From: Cyanoderma ruficeps
Taxonomy: Eukaryota > Chordata > Aves > Passeriformes > Timaliidae
Length of the DNA: 64,000 nucleotides
Reading direction: 5' to 3'
Assembly: GCA_008694505.1 (NCBI GenBank)
Contig: VZDJ01000219.1
Location: forward strand, 3,460,591 to 3,524,590
In this document: in pieces, positions 47,411 through 60,600 of the stretch
Position numbering within the stretch: the stretch's first letter is position 1
Layout: each line of letters begins with the position of its first letter
Program-made: the position numbers and the translations under genes
Notes under the pieces: model-generated
Databases searched by the model: none
Told to the model about the DNA's origin: nothing
What the model saw: only the letters and a program-made list of their open reading frames with translations

Positions 47411-49899
47411 AGTTCTAGAAAAACATCAAGTCCCTTCTTTTTCATGTACTATCAGTACACTGTCAAAACTTTGCAGGTCACTTTTGCCAAGCACATATTT
47501 GTGCCTCAAAACAAAATCTGCCTTTCAGCATCCCACAGCAGGGACTCCTCAAACTCAAAACCATCCATAAAAGTTACTGTGACAGGAAGTACAAGGACAG
47601 TTCCTGCACAATTAACTGCTCAGTAGCCAGGCTGAGGAGAACAGCTCTGAGGGCCACCTGCCATGGGGACACTGTGCCTCCTGTGCTCTTCCCCTGCTTT
47701 TCCTTTGCTCGTGTCAGGGGCTCGAAGCACATCTCAGGACTTCATTATATGCAGCAATTTAGAGATGCATGCCAAAAATACGGTCTTGTCTCAAAGTACC
47801 AGCACCGACTGCTCCCATCAGATCCCCAGTGACCCACACCAGATCTTTGCTGGGGGAAATCTCATCCTCCAAACACTGAACATGTGAAAATGTGTCTTTC
47901 CCAACACTTCCACACACATATACACTCACAGCATCCACAGGTCAAAAAAGCAGCTCGATACTTGATAATTGTGATACTTGTTCCCTTTCTCCCCCACTTG
48001 ATCCCTTCAGGTGTGCTCACAGGCCACAAGGCAGTGTCTGAGCTTTCTCTCCGACACTGTCTCTCCCCCTTTCCTCTCTTACCTAGCTGAGAGGTCAGAG
48101 AGCAGCCCTGCAGGAAAGGGAGAGAGGGGAGGCCGCTGGCAAGAGGGAAAGGGTAGCACAGGAACACCTGGCCATGCACAGGAACACCTGGCCGTGCACA
48201 GGGGCTCCAACACCTTCCCTCTGGCAGGATCCTGGAGCTGGGGCTCTCCCAGGTATCCAGGGGTACCAAGGAACAGAGACAGGGCTGTGACATGTCCTGT
48301 ACCCTGCCTTACTCAGGGAGCCAAATTGATACTGAGCCCACTGTGGGCAGTCACAAAATCACATCAGAACCCATCCATTCCATCCAGAACCTCCTGATCA
48401 CCCTTGGAGGAACACATCCAGACTGCACTCCCCAGCCAGTAAGGGCCCTCTATTTACACAGCTGTGGATCTCCAAAGGTAACTGATTTTTTTTAACCTTT
48501 TTTATTTTTTTTAAATCTGCTTTTTTTGAAGTATTCAGCAAGTTGATGGAGCTTTTAGCCGCAACACTCTCGCTTCCTCACTCTTAAGCCTAATAGCTCA
48601 TCAAGATGCAGCTTGCCAAATCTGCTTCTTCTCCTCCTCCCCCATCATTTCCATTGCCTTTTCAGAATCCAGGGTTTTCAGGAGTTTCTGCTTATGAGGT
48701 TTAGAGGCAAGACACTCATGAGTCTGCTGATAAAGCATCATGTTACTGATTTTTAGTCCCAAATCTTTTCCCTTTTAAACAGAAGCTGCATCTTTACCAG
48801 CTATTTGTTTTGCAAAATTTAAATTTGACTTTGAGCTGTGACTGTTAACCTAATGACTCCAACTGCTGAAAACCACTTCATTCTCTTTTCATAAACATCA
48901 CCTACAAATAATCTATTTAACTTCCCTGAATATTTTGTCCAATCATCTTGTACATTTGTGATCTTACTTTTTATGCATAAGCTGCAATTTATTACCATCA
49001 AAATCTTGTTACAGAGGATTATTTTCAATTTGTTGAAATTTAGCTTCTGTGCCAGGAAACAGAGAAGAGAGATGGAAAGCAAGACCATGATGGACTTATT
49101 TTCCAGGATGCTTGTCTGCATTCATGCTAAGGGTATTAAATGGATTTACTTCCTCAAAGAGGAGCAAGAACAGAGTTAAAAGGAAGAAGATTAGTTTGAC
49201 ACTGAATGACTGAGAAGATTTTTTTTTAGCAGTATTTAGAAAAAAAAGGAAAAATATAAAACCTAGCATATGCCAAAACTTCCTCCCACCCTTGGCTCCA
49301 CTGTAGGTTATATAGGTATGCTTTATTTGCAAGTAATTTATTACTGAAAAATAAAAAAAAGACTATTAATTTGTTTTCTGTTAAAGAGATAAAACACATA
49401 AATAACTCTCCATTCTTTCACTTTGAAGTGTCAGGTGTCACTTTACAGTGCTAAGTTTATTAGCCTTAAAAGTCTTTTTCTTCTTTTGCTTTGTGCTACT
49501 GCTCTTTTTATCATGTGTCACATTTATGGAAATTTTAACTAACATTTCAGAGTGCCCTGTTTATACCACAGATGGTGTATTTTTAATTTATATATTTACT
49601 TTTATTTACTGTTTTCTCTTTTCTGACTCAGAAATTTAATGAGCTCTCCCACACCTCATACCCAGGGGAAGTAAAAAGACTGAAGAGGGCGCATTAAAAG
49701 CAGTAGGTGATTTTATAGCTGTTAAATGTGAAATATGATATTTATAACAGAGAAATTGAAGCCTGTGCCCACTATAAAAATGCTCAAAGTGAGGACGAGA
49801 TGCTTTTAGTTGTGGGGAAGAGTAACTTCTTCACAAGCCATCCTACTAAATTTAACAGGAATTCCTGTGGAACAACTGAGTGACTACCACATAGTAACA
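47411..49899. other. unique non-coding stretch
   Basis: The stretch is moderately GC-rich between about 47630 and 48470, with a 20-bp tandem duplication at 48161-48200, and T-rich between 48485 and 48530. Open frames such as 48011-48397 (+) and 47862-48293 (-) overlap each other and show no recognisable domain. Confidence 0.4.
48161..48200. repeat. 20-bp tandem duplication
   Basis: GGAACACCTGGCCATGCACA (48161-48180) is repeated at 48181-48200 with one A/G change. Confidence 0.9.
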
Positions 49900-50100
49900 C
49901 ATCATAAAATCAAAGAACATCAGAGGCTGGAAGAGACATTAAAGCTCATCCAGTTCCAACCCCTGCCATGGGCAGGGACACCTTCCACCAGACCACGTGC
50001 TCCAAGCCCCAGTACCCAGCCTGGCCTTGGACACTTGCAGGGATCCAGGGGCAGCCCCAGCTTCTCTGGGCACCCGGTGCCAGGGCCTCACCACCCTCTG
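49900..50100 (-). mobile_element. CR1 LINE fragment, minus strand
   Basis: The plus strand shows the reversed CR1 end region: CATAAAATCAAAGAACATC, then CATCCAGTTCCAACCCCTGC, CATGGGCAGGGACACC, GGCCTTGGACACTTGCAGG and CTTCTCTGGGCACCC. On the minus strand the decayed reverse transcriptase tail RPWHRVPREAG is readable. The copy stops at 50100, where an LTR begins. Confidence 0.8.
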
Positions 50101-50401
50101 TTGTGGACCCAATATTTTCTGAGCCTGAGAATCGCTGAGCTCTTCCCAAGGGAAACTTTTCAGCAGTTTTCTCTTTCCCAAAACAACCTTGTGTAAACAA
50201 TATCCCTTTCCCATAACAACAGGAGTTGTTTGCTATTTCTGTTCCTCAGCCAATGGGAGAGGTGTCAGCCCTATGGACCAATAATGTGTATTTAGTGCAG
50301 CATGTTATAAAAGGACTGAATGAATTGTAAATAAAAACCTTCTGATTTCTGCTGCCTTCTGACTGCAGTCAAGCATCTTTATTTAGTGTCCTATTGCAAC
50401 A
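50099..50401 (+). mobile_element. solo LTR, about 303 bp, inside CR1-derived sequence
   Basis: It begins TGTTGTGGACCC and ends TATTGCAACA (TG...CA). It has two CCAAT boxes (50250-50254 and 50278-50282), a TATA box (TTATAAAAGG at 50305-50314) and AATAAA (50330-50335), so it is on the plus strand. There is no short direct target duplication at its edges. Instead, a 53-bp CR1 segment lies on both sides (50048-50100 and 50404-50456). It is about the same size as the element at 32351-32640 and shares the multiple-CCAAT design, but I could not align them as one family. Confidence 0.65.
50305..50335 (+). promoter_or_regulatory. LTR TATA box and poly(A) signal
   Basis: TTATAAAAGG (50305-50314) is followed by AATAAA (50330-50335), with CCAAT boxes 55 and 27 bp upstream of the TATA box. 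This is a complete-looking core promoter. Confidence 0.5.
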
Positions 50402-50403
50402 GA

Positions 50404-50456
50404 GGGGCAGCCAAAGCTTCTCTGAGCACCCTGTGCCAGGGCCTGCCCACCCTCTG
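50404..50456 (-). mobile_element. second copy of a 53-bp CR1 segment
   Basis: It begins GGGGCAGCCAAAGCTTCTCT and covers the same part of CR1 as 50048-50100, with six differences in 53 bp. Sequence after 50456 does not continue as CR1. It is therefore either a duplicate of the last part of the left CR1 or the remnant of a separate CR1. Confidence 0.7.
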
Positions 50457-53400
50457 GGACACCCCTTTGCAGGGTTCACCAGTAACTGGGTGTCACAGGT
50501 CGGACAGGTGTTATTCCACACACACCTTTGCAGTCTCGCCACTGCAGTAACATTGTTTCTGCTCCTGACTGCAGAAACGTTGATATCAAACGTTGTAGAG
50601 ACAATCTGCTGTGCCTCTATTTACACATCAGCTGGGGAAGGATGTCTTCTGTATTACTCAGTTAACTTTGCAGCTATTTCCATTTTCCCCCTATGGCTTC
50701 AAAGAAGTCAATAAGCAATTGATAAATCTTCTGTCGCCCTGGGCAATTATTGGGAGTTACACAGCATTAACTGCATCAATTCTCGTATATGTGAAAAGCA
50801 AAAAATTGATTTCACAAATTTACTGGTACCTATTGATTTAGTGCCTCTTCCTCAGGCTATTCCCATTTAATGTTTTTGTAAGATCATTAAAAAAAAAATC
50901 AAGACTGTCAAATAAAATCCGTTTCTTCAGAGCTTTATCTGTTACATTATTTTGCAAGTATTTTTAACCTCAGCAATAAGTTTTCAGGCTGAGATTCAGG
51001 CTTGTAAGATTTTCATCATCTAGAAAGTAAGCATAAACAAACTGACCCAACCAACCATTAAGTGAAGGTATTTTGAAGGTTCAGGGTCCTTTTAAAAAGC
51101 GAAAATTCCACCTACAAAAATCCTTCCTGAGACTTCACAGGCTCAAGATGAGTTTACAGACAAATCAAAGTACTTGTGTATCTAACCATCCAATTTGCAT
51201 CTGCATGCATCTGATTGGCAGCTGAATACCATGAACATCCATAAAAATTGTTAGTCCAAGCAGCCGAATTTGTTCCTGGGACTGAACTTCTAGCAGAGGA
51301 TCACAGAGACAAATGCAGCAAAAGTAAACTGAATGTATCAAAAAATAGCAGCCTTTTGGGAAATTTGTCCTCATGCACCTGGAGCTCACAGCTCATCACC
51401 CACATTTGTGAAGACACAATAGGCAGAACAGCAAGGAAAAATTACTTTTCTCTTTTTTTTCGATATTAACTCATTTTTTGTTAAAAAGAACATTGAATGG
51501 GAAGTCATTTGAGTCATAAAGAGTTCTGCATTCTCTTTAGTCTCATCCTCTTTCAGGCCTTACAGTCAGTGGTACAGGTTTGATCTCATTGTCAGCACAG
51601 TCATACCCTGTGAACCCTTTTGTTTCATTCCTATAGAGGCTCTTTCCCAAAATCTCCTGTCAAGACCAACCAACAACCTCAGGTTGCTGCAAGGAGCAGC
51701 TAAAATGAGATTTAGAAATTCCTGACGAGATACCTCTTTTGCAAAGGTATGACTTATACCCTGCTCTTCAAACATGGAAGCAAATTGATGTTTTTTCAAC
51801 ATTTTTTTTAAAGGGAATCATTTCTGCAGGATGTATGGATGTAAGTGCTCTGCTGAGGGATGGAGGCTGAGAGACTGACTGAATTCTGTGAGAGACTGAG
51901 GCTGAGAAAAAATAGGGTTCTTACCTACTTTGAAAGTTCAGTAGGTTGTCTTTTGGAGCAATATTGCATGCAGAACTCAAAACCTTGAGTTAAAAATCTA
52001 AGTGCAAATTTGCTTCTATGGAAGTGAAGCCTATGTGCATGATGGGATACATACAAAAGGGTAAGGTAAGACTGCAGTCATAACCTAAGGCCACCAAAGT
52101 TCATCCCTCGGATGCAAGTGCCAGCCTCATGTAAATCCAAAGATGTTTTAAGGTCTCTGGATGCATTAAACTTGATTTGCCACTCCACCCTCAGGCCATC
52201 ACACCTTCACTTGCTGAGTAAGGCACCAGTCTGCTGGGAAGCCTTTCCTGTGTCTGAGCACACATCATGTCCCACATGCTCCAAAAACCCACGGATGCAG
52301 CATTAATGAACAAAGGCAGCAACACAGGGGTGTCAGATGTTGAAAATGTCATCAGATCACATTCATTTTAGGCCAAAGAAAGATTCAAACTGCTCTGTGG
52401 TAAGAAATTCACCCTGGAAAACAAAGATGCTGCTCACTGTCCTGTAACAAAGCTGTGGGTACTGGGCTGTTCAGAAAGCAGGTAAGCAGAAAGCAGATAG
52501 CTATAAAATTTCCAGTGTCAGGAGATTCTGTTTCCCAATGTAATTTCCATTTTATGCTTCCAATTTTTAACTTTTGGACTCTTCCTCACACAGCAGAACA
52601 ACAATGAACAGGTGACAAAAACTTTTAATACCACTGTGGTCATAGATGGGATTTGCGCCAGTCAAGAGAAAAGGCTTACTCGTTACAATCAATTCAATTT
52701 CAGAAGTTTAGGGGAACTTTCAAAAAACTTACTAAATTAAAACCCAATCAAACACTTTCAAATTTCATCCCTGCAGTAATGATGGAAATTAAATCACCTG
52801 TTTGAATATTCCTCTTTGTTTTGCTCTGTATTGACTGAAGTGATTCCAAGATGCAGAACAGGAAAGAAGCATCATTAAAAAGTGCACGCTAACATTTGTC
52901 ACCACCTTCCCAGGAAGAAAAGTTTAATTCTTTTTGAAATACACAACACTTTCATCATTCCTAGAAACCAGAGCAGGACCATGATCTTACAGTCTCAACA
53001 AACACAAAGCAGCATCCCTACCTCGATGAAAAAAAAATTAACATCAGGCCATCCTGAATTTATAACAACTGAAAATAGTCAGTTGGTGTGTTTAGGGGCC
53101 ATACATTTTGGAGCTATTTACCAATGAAAAACTGTAAGAATTGTAGAAATAAGCCCACAACCTTTGTGGCATTTAAAGCCCTTGCTCCCATCGAAATGAA
53201 ACTCCTCGGTGCCATTTCCAAAAAGGATTAAAATGCTCAAGAAACACTCAGATAATTGGAAAATAATTACATGCTAAAACTCTACCAAGAACAAAGAAAA
53301 AGTATGTTACACCTATCATGTAATTCACTCGCAGTACAAAAGAAATTACATTTTAATGGTATTACAAATATTGCCTTTATTCAGTGTGTATGATTTATTA

Positions 53401-54595
53401 TTAAAACAGTAAAATGAAATATTCTGTTTAATCAAATATATTCAAAGTAGCTTCCTTGGCCAAAAATGTAAAACCTAATTTTCTTTTTAGCTCTCTCCAC
53501 TGAGATTCCCTCTGAGGCAGGGACTGTGCCTGTGCTCCCTGGCAAGCACTGCAGTCCTGCATGGCATCACTTCCCCACTGCCCAGCATCTCCTCACTGCT
53601 GCTTCTGCCCTCTGACCCAGCTGTGCAAGGCATAGAATTCAAAACCTACTGAGCTGAACAGGAAGGTCTGCACTGATTTCCCAGAGCTGTGGACCATCCT
53701 TCTCCAAACAGCAAGCAGCAGTACAATTAAAATGTTGATGCAGACACCACTGACTCTGGAGCTTAAGTTTTCCGTGTACTTCAGCAGTCTTAAGAACCAA
53801 CTCAATCTTTTTTTCCTATCAGAAGCCTATATTTTCTATGTAAATCAATAGTAAAAATAGTTGAAAAACCTCTTTGTTTACAAAACCCCAATATAGATTT
53901 GAAAAATATTTGAGAATAAATGAAGTTTTCAGATTTTTTTTTTTTAATCTCTGGAGTCATTTTCTAACAGCACTGATGCCGGAGACCAGGAGGGAGGGGT
54001 TTTTGACTAATGGCCACCTCAGCCAGATCCAAGGAGCCAGTCAGGGACAGCAGGAGCAGCACAGCCAGGCCACCGTGGCCTTCGGAGTGGGTTCCCTCTA
54101 GGACAGCAGCTCAGCTCAGGCAGAGCAGGCTGGTAGGAGTCTGACACTTCTAAGGAGTGATGCAGCAAACTGTGGAGTGCCATGTGGAGCTGTGCTAAGA
54201 TGGGTTACTGCTGCCAATGTTAGCATGTCCTAAAACTCCCTCTGCCACAACCATCTCTTAATTTATTCTTTTCATTCACCTTTTCCCTCCTCTGTCTTCT
54301 CGTGGCCTTCAGCTGAGGCCAGCCCACTTCATCATTATTGATTGTATGTTCATTTTTCTACCTACAAAGTCTCTGCAAGGATATACTTTGTATTGTGAAA
54401 GGAAAGGTCTGGTTGATGTATAAAAAGAGAATGAGAACTTTCAATTCTAGCTGAAAACTGTGTCAACATCAATTATTGAATTGTCATTCAACTGTTAGCA
54501 AAGTTCTAGTAAACATCTGTAAAAGCTGTTTGTTTAATTATGTTGGTACTTTTCAATAGTGTATTCAGTAAAAGTGAGAGTATATTGGAAAAATG

Positions 54596-54674
54596 TAAAA
54601 AAAACAAAAACCCAAACAAAACTCCAAAAAAACTCACAAACAAGCAAACCAACACAAACCCACCAAAAACAACG
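54596..54674. repeat. A/C-rich low-complexity tract
   Basis: About 80 bp consist almost only of A and C in irregular runs. No fixed period was seen. The 62-codon frame across it is compositional. Confidence 0.85.
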
Positions 54675-57600
54675 CACATTTTAGGGCTTCTCCTTCTCAG
54701 TAATTTTTTCCAGGGAGTTGGGACTTAAAGATGTTAACTGATTGCTACTTCAATGGACATTCTTTGTCAGCAATTTAAAAATTTTTTGTCATAGGAAGAA
54801 TATAAGAGAGATGGATTGCTGGAAAGCTAATTTCAAAAACAAAATGAAAAACAGGCATACATGAAATGAAAACTCTAAAGAACTAGAGAATAAAAAAGTA
54901 AGCAGATACCTCAATGCATGGGGTTTTTTATACTGAATATTTTCCAAATGAAAGATTCAGAGTATTAATGTTTTATTGTTGTGGGAATAGCTTGGAGTAA
55001 ATCAAAAGAATGAGCTACTGCATACCACATCAAGTAGGTTAATTTTCCACTGAAACAAAGTTAGAGATTTCAAGAGCAATGTGAAGTGTGACTGTGCTAA
55101 TGACAATTTGGTTATCAAACTGTTCGATTGCATTTTGGTTGTTGTTGTGAGACTCCATCTGGCTATTGATTTTATATGGTGCTTGCAATTGGTACTCCCC
55201 AAAAAAGTCTCCTGGGCATTTTTCACCTGTAACAGATCCACTCGAGCAGCAGGAGGCTCTGAGTGAGGAGGAAGATGCTTCCTGTTACTACCCAGTCACT
55301 TTTATTTTCCTTTCTTTCCTGTTCCATTTTATAAACACAGAAAATACAAATATTGCCTTCTACCCATCCCCATGTTCCTGGTCCCACATCACCTTGCCAC
55401 AGAGATCATCTACCATATTTTATTTTCTAGTCCATCCTTTAACCTCACTGTATTGCAGCTGTTAAGGTGCTCCTGGCTGCTGTCTCCTGCTGTAAAAACT
55501 AGAGGAACAGTACTCAAATTTAAATTCAAATACCTGTTGAATAAACAAAACCCATAGTGTGTAACATTGAACATAACACTTCTTTAAGTATCCTGTAAAT
55601 TGTCTTTCATGGACTAAACATCACTTTATTGGAAACTTTTGCTGACAATAAAAATAGACATGTTACTGTTCTACATCCAAAGCTGTACTGAGGGGGAGGT
55701 TCAACCTTCATTTGATACATTAAGTGCTACACATCAATAAAGCAAAACTTCTTCCACCACATTTTCAGAAAGAGCTAGTGAGACTGCCTGGGTACTGACA
55801 GTCCCTATCCCAGCCTTCCTAAATGTTTTTTGGCTTTTTAGGTTGGATTATCTAACTCTCCTCAAAGCCTACTCAGCTGAATGGTGACATCTCTTTTTAC
55901 TGGGCCAAAGACAAAGATAAATGCTAGAGTGAAGTGTGGTGGAGAAAGACATCATGGTTAAAAATACTGAAAATAAATCTAAATGTTGTTTTTCCTCTAC
56001 TGAACCAGCTGCTTGCAGTTCAATCAAACTCAGAGAAGCAGCACTCAGTGTTAGGTTATCATTACAAAACATCCCCTTAGAAAGTAGGTCATGTAGTAAT
56101 AATATGAAACTTGCTGACATTTGGATTACAAAAAAGCAAATATGTTAATTCAAAAGGTGAAGTACACCAGAGCTTGTCTGAATCCTAAATACTTCCCATC
56201 AACTCCAAGGAACTAGAGGCTGAATGGATTGCAGTTTCTGTTATCCTCTACCTGCCTGTGACTAAATCTGTAGTCATTAGTTTCACCTAGGAAAACAGTC
56301 AAGTTTTCTGCTCCTCTGCATTACCTTGGATGGGAAAGGATGGCAAAGCAGACCCTGGGGTTTACCTTGTGTGCGGCACTTGAACCGTGTGATGCGTGTC
56401 CTCTCCATGATCACTGCTAAGAGAGAAACCATCCTTTCACAGCCGCTGCACTTGTCCCTCTGCTCTGGGAACAGGTGCCTTATTTTCTAGACATTGGGAA
56501 AGACACGTTGGATCTTCATCTTCCTATAGAAAATAACGGCAATCCCTACTGTTAATACACAAAAACAGAACCTGCATGAGTTATAGTGTGTAAATATATT
56601 TTATCCCCAGATTTCCCTCCAGTCAATCCTGGCTTTCCTTGTATATAAAGTCAACAATGTTTTTCCTCTCCTATGTGTTCTTTTTATTTCCTCCATCTCC
56701 ATCTTTTTTTGGCATAGTCAGTCTCTTCATCTATTGAGTTTCAATAACACACAAGTCTGAAAAACTTGGAACCACAGATGGCCATGTTTTGGCTTCTGTG
56801 ATAAGACAGAGTCTCCTAGGCCTCACTTTAGAAGGATCTTTTTTTATGGATTTTGTAGCTTATGGTTTTCATACAGTGCTTTTCTTTCAATGTTATAACA
56901 AATGCTTGTCAGTAAGGGGAATTTGCCACTGAATCCTTGATAATGCCCTTTATTCAGCAGTTCTCTGCAGATTTGAAGTAATCCAGTTCTGTATTTGTTC
57001 AATTAATGCTACTGTGCCTTTCATGCTGGTCATCCAGTCATCTTAAGCTCCTCAGTGAAATAAAAGGAGCTTAATTTTCTATTGCCTTAGGATTTGAAGG
57101 TTTATAAATGGAAGATAAAGACTTAATCCTGCTTGATCAGTATAGTGAAAACTGCTTTTCTTTACATGATATCAATCCCATAATTTCTGCAGTTTTAAAA
57201 AATATTCAAATCATGGTTCAGCCTAAAGTCGTGGGAAAAAACAAGAGGAACATGCACAATTTGCATAAAAACAGGTGAACAACTATTTGTCGACTGGCAG
57301 AGCTTGGTGAGGTTTTGCTTTGCTAAAGGTAGTGTTTGTCCAGGAACAAGGTACACTTTGCAGATACAGATGGATATAGGTATTATTTGTTCAAGGTTGG
57401 GAGAACCCCTAAGCACATTGTGGCTTGAGTCTATTCCCCAGCACAGGGCACAGCTGTTGAAGTTAATGCAACCAACAAAGTGTTGAGTGTCATTCCATAC
57501 TGTCCCAACAGCCCCCCATGAGAGCTGTGCCAATGGGGATTTAACCAAATCTTACTGAAGTCAGCAGCAGCACTTCCAGTGCTCAGGAGAATTCTGTGCC

Positions 57601-60600
57601 AGTTCCAAGATGAAATGAAGCAACACTGCCACCTCTTTTGTGATCTGTATCACAGAATTGCCTATGGCTTCGGTGTGCCTCCCAGTGACAAACAGCTGCT
57701 CAGGAACAGCAAAAACAGGTTCTTAAAACTCAGTTACACACGGGGTACAGCACCATGGTAAAGTTTCAGTGAAGTAATACATAAACCAGAAAGGAGATTT
57801 GTGACTTTGTGTTAGCAGGGCACTTTCTCCTTATAAGGTTCCTTTTGTGTGCCATTGATTTTGCAGTTTATTATTAAAGTGTCTTACAAGAGAAATGGCA
57901 AGCAGATTTGACACCGGGAGACATATTAATGGCATGAAACCTTAGAAAAATGGGCACTCTGATAGTTATTAATCAGACAGAGCTACGGCGTGAGCCTCTC
58001 CTTGCTCCCCTTTGCTTTTATAAAGAAGCAAATCCTCTGGCATCCTCCAACTCATTTTAACAGTTCCACAACTGCAGATTTCCCTCCTGCTCATGAAACA
58101 AACTGCTTCTTCAAGAACTTTCGCTGTGGTTCCCAAGCAGCACTTACACTTCATGACTCTACAATAGCATAATACATTAAAAACTAATAAAAGCGTGTTC
58201 CTTTCTTAAAAAAAAAAGAACATACAAAAGTTACGTTCCTGTAGTGAGCTGTGATTATTTCTAATCGAGGTCTCTGGAGAAGGAGGAGGACACGGCATTT
58301 AAGCCAATTGAGCCCCTCTATTCCAAAAGGCTTATTCCTAATAGCATTGAGGGGAAAAATTGATTCTTTTGATCTTGTATTTTAATCTTAAATTTTAATT
58401 TGAACCATAAAATTTTAATAACTGTCCTCTAGGTTTCAAAGAGAACAGCACTAAGTATTTTCTGCACACTGCATATTACACGTGTAAAGTCAGATTCCTT
58501 TGTATCTGTGGGAACTGTGAGGGCTGATTATTAAATTAGTAATGACCAGAAGTCAATGGCTTTCAACCCCTCAGAGTGCCTGTTGTATCTTAAGCCAAGA
58601 AAAAGAAAATCACCGTTGTCCATGTAGAGCCCTTATTTGCATAAGCATCATGACATTTTAAAATAATTATGCATATCGATTTCATATGGGATTTGGAAAA
58701 AATGCAGGATTTCCCTAATGAAACCTACCAGGTTTCACAAGGTTGAAATGCAAAGTAATTACTTGTGTCCTTCCAAGATCTAAAAAACTGATAATTAATT
58801 TTATATGGTACAAAGAAACATATACCAGCTGGTGCAATAATTTCACCATACAGCTGGTAAGCAACAAATTCTCTGATATGAGCCCAAGAGGAGAGAAAGT
58901 GAGATCTGTTAAGAGGCAATTATTGCAACCTGAACAGTTGTCATGGCATACTTAGAAATGACCAACAGCTCCATTTTGCTAATCACAGATTTAATTTTTA
59001 TTTGAGCAGGAAGGGAAAACTGTACTTAAGTTCTTCTGACAGGACAACTTCACCAATTGCAGTAATTTATGAGCCAGCTGACTTAGTGTAATGTGCCTGT
59101 CTGTCCTGCCACAGGACAGAAGGTACCTGTGAGAAGTGTGCTGCCTTCTGCAGCATATGCAGCTGATACACCCAGACAGCACCTTTGGCTTTTTCCACTT
59201 TCAGTGGCAGCAAATGTTATTCCCACTGATGGCATAATTACCCAGAATAGAAGCAACCACGGAAGAAGTTAAACTCTGCTTCATTTTACAGTGTCAGCTG
59301 TTTGCCTACAGTTCTTAGTTTAAAAGGCCAGGAAGGTTTCCAGTGTTTGCAAAATGTGCTACTATGAGGAGGGTAAAGCAAAAAGAAAGGATCATTCTGA
59401 GGCTATAAAGACCTCTTTCATTTCAAATTCCCTTTAATGCAGCTTCTATTCATGAAGCAATTGACTTACATTTTCCAGGCAATAAAAAGGGGGGAAAAAC
59501 TTTCTGGTAAGTGATTCTACACCTTCATGCTATTTTTAAATCGTTTGCTTGTCTACAAGGTTGGACAGTCTTATAGAAGGCTCAGACTTCAGCCAAATTC
59601 AGAAAGTATGATTCATGGCAGTTTTTACCAAAACTATGGGTCTTTTTCTGTTTTTGCTGTAATGTAGAGATTGGAAAAAAATACTGATGGTGTTTAAACC
59701 AGGACGAAGAATGATGTACAAGCACATTACTGAGGCTTCTTATTGCTCTGTCTCCTGTCTGTGTCTCTACCACACCACCAGCACAGCACTTCCCTTAGTG
59801 CCAGTACCAGCACTGCTCTCATTCCAACATCCTGCTGTCAGCTTTTATAGAGGTCAGCACGGAGAACAAGACTCTGGCTGCACCTTCTCATCTCCTCCAG
59901 CCTCAGGGCAGATCAAACCATGCCTTGTTACCCACATCACTGTGAGGATTACCGCATAAAGCTGCTGGAATGTTACTGCAGGGACATCAGAGCTTACTGA
60001 TGATGAACTGAGTCAAAGGCTGAATGAAGGTATCTTTGGATTAAAAATATCCACTTAGAATAAAAAGTTAAAATCAATCTGTTGTCTTTTATAGTTCTGC
60101 AAATAAAGATGGCTGTTTCTGAAGTAGAACAGTTCACTTAGCTGCTGTTCTGAGATACAGCATATATTTTCATCTCAATATAGCATATTAGGAGGCTTGT
60201 TCCTGAATCCTTCTCATCTCAGAGCTCTCTGTTTGGATTTCTAGGCAGAAAAGACCCAGAAAGGAAATTTTTAAGACACTTTAAGATTATGTTCTTAGAA
60301 AACAGAACACACTGTGTTGTCAGGAGATGGAAAATAATATTGTTAACTTTGGTGATTAGTTTACCTGAATCACAGCCCAAGTGAAATGGTCCCATTGTTA
60401 GGAGGTCTATTGAAAAAACAGATTGTAGCTGATACCCTCCTCACACACATACAGAGTCCTTGAGATGTAGCCCACGCTTGCTGAGAAACACTCAGGGATT
60501 TGGCATGAGTATTTCACTGAATCCAAGGGGGTTTCTGAGAGCTACCTTTACACGCACAGATATAGATATACACATCTGTGTGTGGGAGGGGGGGTGAAGT

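Noticed and set aside
48011..48397. 128-codon plus-strand frame
   Set aside because: It overlaps a 143-codon minus frame, includes a 20-bp tandem duplication and has no recognisable domain.
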